From positions 5,602,501-5,666,500 of the forward strand of contig CM076944.1 of NCBI GenBank assembly GCA_039566865.1: 64,000 nt of DNA, read 5' to 3'. The notes beneath the pieces were generated by a model. The model searched no databases and was not told the origin of the DNA. It saw only the letters and a program-made list of their open reading frames with translations. Shown piece after piece: positions 30,905 through 60,800 of this stretch (the first letter of the stretch is position 1; each line of letters opens with the position of its first letter). This stretch comes from Aurelia coerulea. Lineage: Eukaryota; Cnidaria; Scyphozoa; Semaeostomeae; Ulmaridae. The position numbers and the translations under genes are program-made.

Positions 30905-31040
30905 GGGGAGATAAAATTTGGGGGGGCTGCCCGATAAAAAGTCCATTGTTTGAGAAAATTTTGCCCGACTTGAGGCGGATTTCTGCCCGATTATGGCTGA
31001 TTTTTGCAAATTTTTCTGATGTTGGGTGTCCCCCTGTCTC
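30905..31040. repeat. GGGGGCTGCCCGATAAAAAGTCC repeat
   Basis: ggggggctgcccgataaaaagtcc...cccgacttgaggcgga...attttt...gttgggtgtcccc resembles 36705-36830 (gggggcagcctgataaaaggtcc...tgcc...). A two-copy interspersed repeat of unknown class. Confidence 0.5.
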
Positions 31041-32507
31041 CTACGCCTATGTGCGCAGAGACTGTGATTATTTTGTGAAGTTTGTTACACCCAGGGATTC
31101 ATACCAATCCAAATGTATTTCGTCTTGTTTTGGCGAAAATCCTTATATCTTTGAGAAAATTCTCTAAAATCCTCTTGCTCCACAAAACTCTAATTGGCGG
31201 CTTTTGGAGGAGTGGTTTGCCACTTTTCTTCTTTTCCATGAATCAGGTATTTTGAAGTGCGGTGTCAAATTATGTTGAAGTCAAGTCAACTGGTTTCGTT
31301 CAAGTCCAATTTATGAGCATAGAAAGCGACGCCCTCTGAAATTTACTTGTTTTGCTGTAGGTATCTCTGATGCGTTGCTTTGCCTACAGAGGTGATGTGC
31401 TGACGTTTTGCCCAGATTTTCCTCTGCCATTCGCTCGTAACTTGTGCCTGATGCAATTTCCAAACGCATGCTGTTTGATTAGTGTAGGGCTATGACAACG
31501 TCTATAGAACGCTTGGCCTCTTGGGACGAGGACTCAAGGGGGGGGGGGGGGGGCAATCAACTATCTTCATTCAAAATGGAGAGGCACATTTGGAGATTCT
31601 CGTGCATCGGTTTTGTAACATTTGCGACGAATTTTCATCTATGAAACAAATGTTTTTTAGATAATCTCAATTTACCGAAGCTTATTGGTTTTCAAACTGG
31701 TTTCCATATCCAGCTTTCCCATTTTTCTTGCGAACGTATTCACGGAGCGAAATTAAGACATTGATTCTGGCAAGATGAATTAAGACAACACAACTTCCCT
31801 TATATTATCTTGACTCATAGTCATATGCTTGACTCCAGTGAGTTCTTTCAAAGGAACTGTAAGAGTAGAAGTAACCTTTCTCTTTGCACGGTATCTCTTC
31901 CAGCTCTTCACAGCCCAATTGCTGTTGAAGAATGTGGCTTGATCATCCAGATTTATTGCTTTCTGGTTTGCTTGATTTCAATTTCAATTTTCTCTTCTTT
32001 GCCCCCCTTTCACTATTTTGGATAATGCCTCGCAGTGTGGTTGTGCGAAGGAGGTTATTATCTGTTGGTAATTCTGACCTTGGGAATTTTTGAATGACAA
32101 GCTTTCCTTAAATTTTGACCTTTGCTATTGTTTCCCCTTTGCCGGATTTTAATCTGAAAGTCTGTCTCACTCAAAATACTGTAGAAGTCATGTGAGAACC
32201 TCAGCGAATACTTTGCGTTATCGGAAAATCTTACTTCAGAAAGGCACATGGCCTTGTCTTTTTGAAAACATGAATGGTTTGAGACAGCTTTAAATTTCCC
32301 TTGTCTCTCAATTTTCTTTTTCAATTTCCTCTTTTTCACTCAAACCGTAATATGTCATTTAGTGTTGTTATGCGGAGGAGCGTATTCTTTGGATGTTTAT
32401 TTCTTTGAGTGCACACTGAATGGAAGACCTGCGCACATGGACATGCGCTGAAGAACAATAAACTTTGTTTTGTTTTTGTGATCAGTGATTTTTTACGATC
32501 TTTGCAG
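31041..32507. other. Spacer, no gene recognised
   Basis: Holds a G-run (about 31540-31552) and AT-rich unique-looking sequence. The minus-strand open frame at 32058-32339 is lysine-rich but lacks any recognisable domain or splice context. Could contain the PCBP promoter; no TATA or initiator motif can be assigned. Confidence 0.4.
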
Positions 32508-32627
32508 AGTGGGTTGTGGCAACTAAATCCAACGATCTTTTCACCTTTTCCTCCGTCCACCACTTCTGCCCGATCTCCTCAAATCTTGGACCAAATTCAC
32601 CCAGAAACCAATCCTATAACCAGAAAG
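32508..32627 (+). other. PCBP: Candidate 5' UTR exon of the PCBP gene
   Basis: Acceptor ttttttacgatctttgcag, donor gtaagc after CAGAAAG, 120 nt, no ATG on the plus strand, pyrimidine-rich. Joined to the PCBP exon at 36398 it would put a stop (TGA at 36401) just before the ATG, so it would be untranslated. Inferred from splice signals alone; it could also be an exon of another transcript. Confidence 0.35.
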
Positions 32628-34559
32628 GTAAGCTTTCACTAATTTACAGGAGCTATGCATTGAAAATTGATTTGTTTTTTGTTTCGTTGATGTTCGTGTT
32701 ATTGTTTTACAAATCTAAGATTAGGCCGCTGCTCGCTTTTGATTTACGTGTACTTTTTACCTGTTGAGAGAGCGCCATCAAAATTTTCCACGTGTAATTT
32801 TTTTATGTGTACAGAAGTAAAAAATTTGAATTATTTTAATGCAGATAAATGATGTCTGCACGATTATTTTGTCTCCAGGGAAATCACAGTAGGCCTAGTT
32901 AGTGTACCGCTCAATTCATTCACAATTGTCTGTGTTCTACAGTTGTTGTCGTTTTGTCTGGAAAAGTGTGATAGTAACTCTCTGTTTGACTGACAATCCA
33001 ATAACTTTTAGTCATTATCATTTATCCCGACCATACTGTGCTTCTCTTTTCTTGCACATTAATATCAATTATAAACTGGAAGTCTCGACATTTTGCTTGG
33101 GAAATAGAAGACTATTTTGTCCAAGGTTTTCAGCCAGGTTTTCACTTATCAAGCAAAGCAAGATCAAATCAATGGATTAAATCCTACAATTTATTCATCC
33201 TGTTTATTGAAATCCCATGTGGCTATGCATTTTATCTACCTGGTTAGGATAAGAATTAAAATGTTAGTGCCCCGCAAGACAATGTTTATTTTCTGCTATT
33301 TTCTGAAATCACCTCACCTGGAAGTGGAATCAAATTGATAGATACAATTAGTTTATTACTACCTAAATTTGCTAAGTGGTTTGTCTTGCTGTGATTTCTG
33401 ATCAAGAATTCAACAGTATTGAATGAATATACATCTGCATACTTCACTATATATTAGGGCCAAAAGTGAGTCTTGTTATCTGTGATAAATAGCTTATTCT
33501 GCATTGTGAATTGTCATCAAGGGCTCATAATTGGCATTCTTATGATGTAGCCAAGTTCAAGTTAGCAAGAGGTTCAGTTGTAATAACTTTATCATAAGAT
33601 TACGAGCAAGATGGCATTGATTGATCCACATGTAGAAATTGAAGATTTTTGGTGCACATGTTTGTTAGTTTCTATACCTTGCAACGAAGCTCTTTCTTGA
33701 AATGATGAAATGTAAAAGATTTTTTGGGTTTCTATAGAAGCAAAGAAAGACCATAGATCAAAGAAATATGAAGCACACTGTATAAACCAATCACAGTTCA
33801 TCATGCCAAATTCTTTAGAATTTTATCAAAGAGAAGATCAGAAATCTAACTGGAAGATGTTATCATGAATATAATGTTGTTATGTCGTATCATTATCATT
33901 AATATAATGTTGTTGACATGAATATATTCATGTTAGATTAGACCATATGATGGTTTTTTGGTTACAAAAATTCACTTTCAAAGAAACACCAAAAGGGGGA
34001 AGCCTCCCACAGACTTCACCAATTTTCATTCACTTTGTCCAAATGCTCATAAAGTTTTATTATTGTGCAACTCTGTGCTGAAGAATGGCATTTTCCCCTT
34101 GCATATAAAAGTAATCTTTGATTTTAAGCTCAGTCTTAACTCGGAGACAGCTAATATTTGATTGTGACAAATGATTGCCAAAGAGGGGCATCAAGCATCA
34201 TTTACCAAAAATGCATTGCATTTAATGATCAAATTTCTTTCGAATCACCATTCACTCAATATTATTAGTTATTTGTGTCCAAGAGACACTGTAGCAGTGG
34301 TCTGTGTAAATGGTAAAATGGGTAGTTGATAAATCCATGAACAAATTCTAAACATAGTCTACAGTATGTTCTAAATAAGAAATGTGAGACAAGAAATTTA
34401 GACTTCTTGATGTAATTCATCCATCTACAATTAACATAACTGAGGGATAATACTTTTTATGATTTAGAAAGACAAATTTACTGTTCTTTCTAATGTTTCA
34501 TGAGCTGCCTATTTACCCTTTACGCAGTTTACCCTGCCTGCTGCATGAACTGAAATGAC
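32628..34559. other. Spacer or intron, no gene recognised
   Basis: AT-rich. The only local structure is an imperfect duplicate of atgaatataatgttgtt near 33864-33945, which includes an inverted catgaatatattcatg palindrome. No exon with family resemblance. Confidence 0.4.
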
Positions 34560-35187
34560 TACCGGGTGAGTAAAAAAAAGAATCCCTGTTTGAAAGACCA
34601 CAGATCCCTCGATATCAAGACAATAATGTTGGCAAATATGTCATTCAATAGTAACATGTTCAAATATATTCAAAATTTTATCTGCCTGAAATCAGCCACT
34701 CCGTTCTGAAATTATAAGAAATTTTCTTGAGGAAGCCCCTCCAAAAACTTCTAAATATTGCATAAAATCACGATCAAATTTCTCGTATGTCTATGCCTAA
34801 TACAGTAGCAATGACTACATGCTATAGAAAGTTTCATCCCTTTGGGAGATGAGAATGTCATCCCTGGGGGCAAAACAACATTATTCCAGACAATTTTATC
34901 TTCCCAAGAGGAAAAAAGATGTTAGAATGTGTTGAATTCATCAGGATAGGCAGAAAGCTTGGGAAATGTTGGTCATTGTTTGAGCCTGTCTTGAAGATTT
35001 CTCTAAAGTGCTTTCTGGAGAAAATCCCTCATAATTTCAGAATGGAGTGGCCAATTTCAGCCAGGAAATGTTGAGGTCTATTTGAACATGTCTGCTGTTA
35101 AATGGTATGTTTCCCAATCTCATCATCTTGATATTCAAGGAATGGTGATTTTTCAAACAGGGAGTCTTTTTATTGACTCACCCAGTA
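34560..35187. mobile_element. TA-flanked CCGGGTGAGTAAAAA MITE
   Basis: Starts TACCGGGTGAGTAAAAAAA and ends TTATTGACTCACCCAGTA; inverted arms (atccctgtttgaaagacc / tttttcaaacagggag). Relative of 18545-19171 with a diverged interior. Confidence 0.85.
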
Positions 35188-36397
35188 CAATGAAAAATAG
35201 AGAATCCTTGATTGACTACAAGTTTGCAGAGTCTTTGCTCAGGTTTAAAAAATGATCGAAATATCAAGCCTTCACCCACATAGCCTTTGAACAAGACTAG
35301 ATATTTTCAACAAAGTTCATGAATTTGTCTTGACCTTGAGTCATTTTTCTTTCTTAGAAGTTTTTGTTTCCATGTAAGAAAATTATCTTCTCTAACAAAG
35401 TTGAATGTTTATTAATGAGAATAATGTTACTCCTGTCTTGAAGCCAATGCAATCTAGTCTCTCAGGAAAAATCAAATGCTATGTTTTCATAGAAGCACCA
35501 GGACACTGTTTGTAGATTTACTTTAATCAGTAGAGGTGGAGGGGAATCTTTCACCTTTCTTTCAACCACCTGCCACAGGGAGTTGGTTCAGTAAACAAAA
35601 GAATCTATTATTGATTATGGGAGTAGGTTTTTGTTTGGTCTTTATGTGTTGTGATGATGAGAATGCAGCTGCCACTGCTACATATTTGACACAACCTTAT
35701 CACAACTACCAAATACTCTTTTATTAACACATACAGTAGATATCAATCAAAGATTTTTGCATTTTTTTTGTACAATGAACACTTACTGAAACAACATTCT
35801 AAGTCTATTTCAAACAGCAGGTGTTGCTAGATTGCTGATTAAACCACTTGTAAACAGGTTGATTTAATAATGCAAAATTAGCTTTCATGTTGCTATGGAT
35901 ATTTATAGTGATTGTTGATTGTATCTTTTGTGAGTTGGATGGATATGTTTGAGACTGTAACAATTATGTAACCATTTACATAAAGCTTTGCATGCAACTT
36001 TGGTAAAATTCTTGGTAAAATTCAAGAAGTACTGACAATGAATAATAAAAAAATTGTTGCTTTTTAACTCCCAAATAACTTTCATTGTGTCAATTTTTGC
36101 AGGATATTCCTGAGGTGTTTTAACTAGTTTAGATACGATGAATATCACATTTTGCAAACCCAATTTGATAGCTTAGTTTTGATAATATGGGGCTGCAGGG
36201 GGACATAAAACTAATTATATTTGCTATTTAGCTCTTCCACTTATTTGGTGGTAGGCTCTTTTGGTAAATGACAGCTAGAACTTACTGTAATCGGTCTAGG
36301 GGCCTTAGGATTTTCAATACTGTATATGATGAATAATACTTCAAATGCATTGTGTAAATACTTTTCTGATGAGTAAAACTGACTTTAATTTTTGTAG

Positions 36398-54195
<17,798 letters not shown>

Positions 54196-54609
54196 TGTTT
54201 TTACTATCTCTGCGCTTTGCTGATGTAAGCTTGGGTTGCACTGTAGGCCGTTTTTAGCTGTTAAAATGGCCAGTAACCTTGCGGTATCAGATTAAGTCAA
54301 AGAGCGAAACTAAAACATGTATCAAGTCTAAGGTAACAACTGCTAATCAGCATAGGTTCCAAATCTTTAAAAGTGCTGGTGTAAAATTGAATGACCTATT
54401 TCTTGGAACTGAATGACTGCAAAGAAACTTTAGCTATTTCTCTATAATTCTACCGTTGGACTTTTCTGAAATCTTCAATATTTTCAGAATTAGAGTGATT
54501 TTCTTTTTTTTTTCAGAATTCGAGGAAAATTTTCAAAAAAGCTTAAAACCATCGTAATTTCTAAACTGTTTGATGCAACATGAAATAATTTCGAAGAAAA
54601 CCATAGTTT

Positions 54610-55686
54610 ATTTTTTTTTTTTTATATCAAAGTTAAAACTCAACAATATACAAATACAATATTCTGTGCCGTCCATAGCAGAAATAGACATGACGTCATC
54701 TGGTTCTGGCTATGAACGGCACTTGACAATTCCTTTAACAGCAATCTTATTAAGCACTTTGTGTACCATGGCACCATTCCATTTTGGCAGACGCTAGCAT
54801 ACGCCAGCTTAGTAGGTGAATTATTGTAAAACAAAAAAGGAAAAACAAACAAACAAACAAACAAACAAACAAACAAACAAAACAGAAATAAAGACAAAAA
54901 CTAAAAACTATTCACTGGTGCAAAACTTGTGTAAAGATGGTTGGATGTGAGTCACCAATGACTGGTGCCATGGTTCACAAAGGGCTTACTCAAAACAAGA
55001 CTAAACATAAATAAGAATAAGGGGTCGCCAATCGTCAGGTTTTCATCAAGTTTCCGAAGAATTCCCAAAGACCCCACAGACCAGAAACGCCCCCGGCCAC
55101 AAAACCGCCACTCCACCGCCAAAAACAACAAACCAGCCATCACCCGAATGAGCCGAGCAAGCGGAGCCCGAGCCCCGCAATGACCGCAACCACCACAGGG
55201 CCCAAGCCCCACCCACCAAGCGCCCCCGAATGACGCCCAGCCCGCAGCACCCGGCAGCAAAGTGGCAGTTCCATGGCCAAAAGATACCACCAGCCCACAG
55301 AATCCCCGGGAACACCTCAGTTAATCCTGTTAGTAGCTTTGATATATGCTATGGATGCCTCTAAAATCATTCGATTGTCAGTTTCATCAAAAATTGGGCT
55401 ACCGTAAAGAAGCAAATTAAGCAGGGCTTTTGGATCCATGTTGTTTACATCAAAATCTGGAAGGTGTGAAAGCTGTCCAAGGAGATCTTTACGCATAGGA
55501 ACAAACAAAGGGCAATGCAGGAAAAAGTGCACATTATCCTCAATTCCAGTATTACAAGCACACATGGGACTCGGGCACTGGAAATTATGGCGGAATTTAT
55601 GCTCATTTAACAAACTAAATTCAAGTCTCAGCATTGTCAGTTGCTTTACGCCAAAGATATCGAATACTCCAAACAAGGAATTTTTT
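54610..55686 (-). mobile_element. 5'-truncated LINE, minus strand
   Basis: On the minus strand 55676-55317 encodes a polymerase tail (LRLEFSLLNEHKFRHNFQ, GIEDNVHFFLHCPLF, LLLYGSPIFDETD) ending in a stop. A GC-rich 3' UTR-like stretch follows and then a poly(A) (the T-run at about 54610-54624). The flanks ccatagttta and ccgtagttta look like a target duplication. The 5' part of the element is absent. Confidence 0.78.
54845..54882 (+). repeat. (AAAC)n microsatellite
   Basis: About nine AAAC units inside the 3' UTR-like part of the LINE; its translation on the minus strand (CLFVCLFV) is an artefact. Confidence 0.9.
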
Positions 55687-56680
55687 ACCGTAGTTTATGA
55701 ATGCCTACAATATTGTATCAAGCAAAAGTCTGTCACTCATCAGGTTTATGATTTAGAAATTTGATGACGTCACATCCTCAAATGAGTTGAAATGTAAGAT
55801 ACGCTGTAATTTCGAAAAATATTCAAAATTTCTGAAAAGTCCAACGGTAGAATTATAGATAAGTATCTGAAGTTTCTTTCAAGCCATTCAATCAGAAGAA
55901 ATAGGTCATTGAATTTTACACCCACCTTTTTACGCCGAGAGAAAGATTTGGAACCTATGCTCTGCTAATCAATAAAAACAGGGTCCTTTCTTACCATATT
56001 TAGGTTTTGCAGCGAAACTTTCAAATTTAAAGGTGATGTCAAAAATAGCATTTAACTAGATAGCAAGACTGAGGCTTATTTGCTTGATCGGGTACCTTTA
56101 CAAAATGGTTTGTAGTAGCTCCAGTTTTGAAACAATAAAAATACTGTAAAGCAGGTCGGAACTGGGGCAATACAAAGATACTTTATATCCAAAGATTTCG
56201 AGATTCGTCCCGTAGGAAGAAAGGAAAATTGTCGAGAAAGGACGAATTGTCTCAGTGCCAAAGTTTCTATTTCACCTTAATAATGAGCATGATTTCTTCT
56301 TGACATTATCATAAGACAGTGTGATTGCGGGAATCAGTTATCTGCAATAAATCGTACAAGGTGAGGAAATGCTCCAGTTTTGAATATAGTGGTGCATGCT
56401 TTGGGTTATTTTTAATAAAAGAGGGCATATTAAAGGACCATTTTTCTCAAGATTTGTAGAATATAGAATATAAATGTCTACACACTGCTCTCGACCAACA
56501 TCCGTTCTCGAATGCATGCAGTGTATCGAATCGCTTTATTTTGTATCGCAAAACCTAACGTTGCTCACTGGGGAACTCAGACAGGCGTGATTAATTGGCT
56601 GACGAATATAGACATGATTCCACAAAAACTCGACTTTAATCGATTTGTTTTCGGGAAATGATGGCAGAAGCGGTAGTAAT

Positions 56681-56965
56681 GTCTCGTTCAATTCCTACCC
56701 TGACCATCCCCCTAGGCAGCCCAGGGGTCAACAAAAATTTATTGCACAAGTGCCTGGGGGCCGGTTAACTTATTTGGCGAATGCCCGGGGCCGGGCACTG
56801 AGAAAATGCCATATTCCCAGTTACTGTATAAAAATGCTCCTGCTTTTGTCAAATACCACTGGGGGCCGGGCAAAAAATGTACGGTCAAATGCACGAGGGC
56901 CGAGAACATTATTTGCGCAAATGCCCGGGGGATGGTCAGGGTAGAAATTGAACGAGAGACATATG
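56681..56965. mobile_element. GTCTCGTTCAATT fold-back with CCCGGGGGCCGG core
   Basis: Inverted ends gtctcgttcaattcctaccc and gggtagaaattgaacgagag, extending about 32 bases. Between them aaatgcccggggccgg-like units recur five times. Strongly GC-rich against its surroundings. Confidence 0.82.
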
Positions 56966-57032
56966 CGGTGGTGTGTAGAAATTTATATGGAGTGAACTAC
57001 AACATATAATCCCTAATCCCCATGTAATCAGC

Positions 57033-57484
57033 CTAGTATATTCCCCGGGGGGGGGGGGTACTTGACTAGGGAAGTGACGGGGGTGTGCGGAAAACCTCTT
57101 CGCACCCTGCACCCTGTCGCATAAAAAATAGGCCAAAAGTATACCCTGTCGCATAAAAAATTTGCCTCTCAAATACTGTGTAGAACACAATTTTTGCTTG
57201 TGATAACCTGTCGCATAAAAATTTTGCCTCTCAAATACTGTGTAGAACGCAATTTTTGCTTGTGATACCCTGTCGCATAAAAATTTTGCCTCTCAAATAC
57301 GGTGTAGAACGCAATTTTTGCTTGTGATACCCTGTCGCATAATTTTTTTTACCTATTATAATACCCTGTCGCATAATTTTTGCTAGAAAATGACACCCTG
57401 TCGCATAATTTTTACCGCAAAAGGACACCCTGTTGAGCGGCACATCCCGTCAGGTCAAGTATGGGAGTGCCCCCCCGGGGTATA
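57033..57484. mobile_element. TATTCCCCGGGGG fold-back with 62-bp tandem array
   Basis: Left end tattccccgggggggggg then tacttgac; right end gtcaagtatgggagtgcccccccggggtata. The interior is a run of accctgtcgcata units. Similar CCCCGGGGG...GTACTCCCAT elements are, as far as I remember, common in coral genomes. Confidence 0.8.
57145..57345 (+). repeat. 62-bp tandem repeat, three units plus short ones
   Basis: cctgtcgcataaaaattttg recurs at 57145, 57207, 57269 and 57331, each 62 bases apart; shorter units (about 33 bases) with the same head follow to 57430. Confidence 0.92.
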
Positions 57485-57502
57485 GTCCCGCAGGTCGCGC
57501 CA

Positions 57503-57650
57503 ATAGACCTTTTAGCTATTCTACAAAAGAGCCTGGATCGAGCGTTATTTTTATACATTGTTACATGCGAGGTTCGATCGAATGCCGTTAGAGCTTCTAT
57601 CACTATTGTGCACATTCGAAAATTCTACAAAATGTAGCAAAATATCGTTC
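57503..57650. mobile_element. AATAGACCTTTTAGCTATTCT MITE, right end lost
   Basis: Starts caatagaccttttagctattc; the interior matches 8756 up to tctacaaaatgtagcaaaatatcg. The inverted right terminus is missing. Ends about 80 bases before the start codon of gene 3. Confidence 0.75.
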
Positions 57651-57733
57651 GGTTCTCGGTTCTTTTTTTTGAGAATTTCATTCAGCCTCGATCAGCCTCG
57701 ATCTCGTGTTATTTCATTGAATTGGATTGAATA

Positions 57734-57821
57734 ATGGATGGCGGCAAAAAAGGCAAACCGAGAGTTTGTTTCGTTTCTGATGATGTTATAGGCAAGAAAA
57801 TACGAGGTTATCGCGTAAACC
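57734..57821 (+). CDS. Gene 3 first coding exon
   Basis: ATG with an in-frame TGA six bases upstream; donor gtgagt after 29 codons plus one base. A truncated MITE lies just upstream, so promoter elements could be MITE-derived. Confidence 0.7.
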
Positions 57822-60800
57822 GTGAGTTTTTATTCATTTTTGCACCAGAAGAAGAACTTCGTTTTCTAATGGGGACTTTTTTGTGCATTTACCGCACAAA
57901 TACAATGTGTTATGTCAATGAGCTTACGAAAGAAAAATAATGGGCCTAGGCTACACCTCCTCTAGGCCTACAGTACTATATATAATCTAGTACGATCTAC
58001 GACCTACTCTTCTAACATTTTAGATCATTTTGGCCCAAACACACAAAGTCATTTGCTAAACAATAAATAAGATGGTCCCTTTTCCTTTGATTAAAGCATC
58101 TGAAATAAAATTTATTAAAAGTAGAATGTTTGAGTTCCCACCACACCAGACTGCGTATCCCAGTGTTCAATGAGATCTTGGCTTGGGTGTGCATGCAAGG
58201 GAGTCGACTTTCTTTGTTTCTTGCATATTGTTGATCGTTCTTCTCTCAGGCCTTTGTGGAAAGTTCATTTTTGCTATGCCAAAAGATTAAAGATTGTCTA
58301 AAGAACATAGACCTATTGTCCTACCATTGTTTTTAAGTGGAACATTAGACGTATTGTTTTTAAAACAAGTCTTCTGTGCACACTTGACAAACTTTCCAGT
58401 CCAGTCTTGAGTCAGTTGATAATGATCATATCATATAATATTTCTTATTCATTGCAGCATGCATCTTTGAAAATGTTGTGCGAACTGGTGAAAGTGTTGA
58501 TGATACTCCAGTACCAATGAAGAGAACAAAAGATTCCACAGTACTATCAGCTTCCTGTGGTATGCATGATTTATGCTTAGCTTGTCACCCAGGCTCTTTG
58601 CGGGCACGTTATGATTTCAGATTATCTGAAAATCAAATTTGGCCTAAGCGGGAAATATGGATTTGCACTGTAGTAGTCATTGGTTCCACCTGTCTGAATA
58701 TAAACAATCGCTAAGGCTAATAAGATACACAGGGCTAGGACTCATTCACTGGATTTGTATTGCTCAAAGCGTGGGAGTCTGTATTTACAGGGGCAACAGC
58801 CTGTAAAGACATAATAGGAACCAAACACAGTCGTTTGCATGAATACGATGTGGCTACAAAGCTTGATGCAAATACTTGGCAAGAATTTCAATGAAACTTT
58901 GATGTTAAATGTACTAAGATCTTTCATTTTCATTTCCCTTCCCAGTGATCCATAAAAGTTGGTTGCTATCGCATCTTCCCCCTTTCTGCAAGCAAGCTGT
59001 GTTGTGTTACGTTTTCTTCCCCGTGGTGCACAAAGGACCCTGGGTGACAATGGCTCTTTAAAGCAGAACATTTTTTAGCCATCAGGAGAGTTCTACTATG
59101 AAAGCAAAGTAAGTGTTTTTTTGCCTCTCAAGAAGTTAATGGGGTGTGAAAGAATGGGACTTACAACAGAACTCGATCCTTTTCAAATATGAATGCAATA
59201 GAGAGTTTAATAATTTTCTCCGTTATAGAAAAATTTTCTTAGTTGCCATGTATAATTGGTTATTGTTCATTACAGGTGATAATGATGGCCAAGCACGAAA
59301 AGTAAGCATTAATTTCCATATTTATTTTGTATCAAAGAAAATGACTTGAGGTAGAACTCTGCTTTCCATTCTGACGAGGAGCAGCAGAAATTGGCTAGTT
59401 TCTCCATTTATCATTTTGTCAGTTGAAAAATGGTAAAATTGATGTTGTTTTGCATGATATTGGCAATTGAAAGATATTAAATTATATCATGTCTCCTTCA
59501 ATTCTGGCTTCTCAAATTATTTTTTGAAACTTGCCCTTCATTTTCAGAAAAGTAGGGTGCCAGCGGTGGTAATCGGACGCTTAAGGAAAACTAAATATTT
59601 TCATAAGAAACTTTAATCAAAGACAAAAACCAAAATCACCAGGTGAATGGACAGATATCTGGACATATTTCCCAAAGTGTTTTGGTGTTTTCTTTTGCCT
59701 GCTTTTCTTTGGCAACAATGTTTTTGAGTCTTGATTTTGATATTTCGTATTTATGGAAGCAGAATGTCAAAGTAAGCAGTTCTTTTCAAAAATGGAAGTA
59801 TTCATTCCCCAGCAATGTCAAATTTCATATTTTTAGGAGAAACAGAAAGAAACCCAAACACGAAGGAGAGCTCAGAAACAGGTATGTTTTCATCATACGA
59901 TTGTAAGGTCAAACAAGAAAATATATTTTAACTAATGCATCAAGTGACTGATGCCAATGGGGAAAGGTTTATGATCTAAGCTGGATCTCTGGCTGCACAG
60001 AAAAATTTAGTTAACAACGACTTGGCAGCTACGAGCAATTTTACAGTCTGCCAAACACCCCCACCACGTTGTTTTAGACTGACCTGGTATATGTTGAAAA
60101 ATATCTCAGGATCTCTCTAGCCCAATGGCAGAATGTTAGCAAAATACAATAGCTGAAATTCGTTTCAAGCCAGTCATAGAATTTCACACCAACCTTTTTA
60201 AAGATTTGGAATCAATTCTGAATTGGAACTATTTCAGTGAACAATTAAATTCCTAAGTGCAAATGACAATCTTAATCTTAAATTGATTCAAGTTGAATGT
60301 TCATGGTAGTAACTGGATCTTTAAACATATTTATATGATTGATGGTTTTTCAGACAAATGATGTCAAACCACAAGCCACAAAACGAGTGCTAAGGGAAAG
60401 GAAATGTGTCGTCACAATTCAAAGTAAGTTTTTTATTTCAATCTTGGTGATTTGGAAGACCTTGAAGCAGGGATGGCGATGGCTCAGTGGTAGCAAGCTT
60501 GACTACCAATCTGAAGGTTGGTGGTTCGAGTCCTCGCCCTGCCAAACCTGCTACAAAAGGGTGAGGAGAGTTGCCAACTCTCTGTAATTCCAGGCTGAAG
60601 GAATCACGAGGTGTGGTCACATCGAGAGGAAGGACCAGGACGCTGCTTCGATAAGCTCAGCTTCTCAGCCTCCTAAAAACTACGTTTGGATGCTAGGTAA
60701 AAAAAGCCCTTTGTATGGTAGTCTGTTTTGAAACTCAACTTGAGTTTGAACTCGATCAGTTGCAAAAATGTTCAGAATTTCTAATGATTGGAACTTTTTC

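Larger units (their letters stand above)
54350..55970. mobile_element. AGCATAGGTTCCAAATC MITE split by a LINE
   Basis: Left arm 54350-54610 (agcataggttccaaatcttt...ctaccgttggacttttctg) and right arm 55687-55970 (cagaaaagtccaacggtagaat-like inverse...agatttggaacctatgctctg) are inverted copies. The LINE lies between them. Confidence 0.78.

Noticed and set aside
54640..54897. Minus-strand frame with CLFVCLFVCLFV
   Set aside because: Translation of an (AAAC)n microsatellite.
54952..55315. Two overlapping GC-rich minus-strand frames rich in G, A and W
   Set aside because: They lie in the 3' UTR-like part of the LINE, downstream of its ORF stop, and have the composition of translated GC-rich non-coding sequence.
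57145..57443. Minus-strand frame repeating NYATGYH-type peptides
   Set aside because: It is the translation of the 62-bp tandem array inside a fold-back element.
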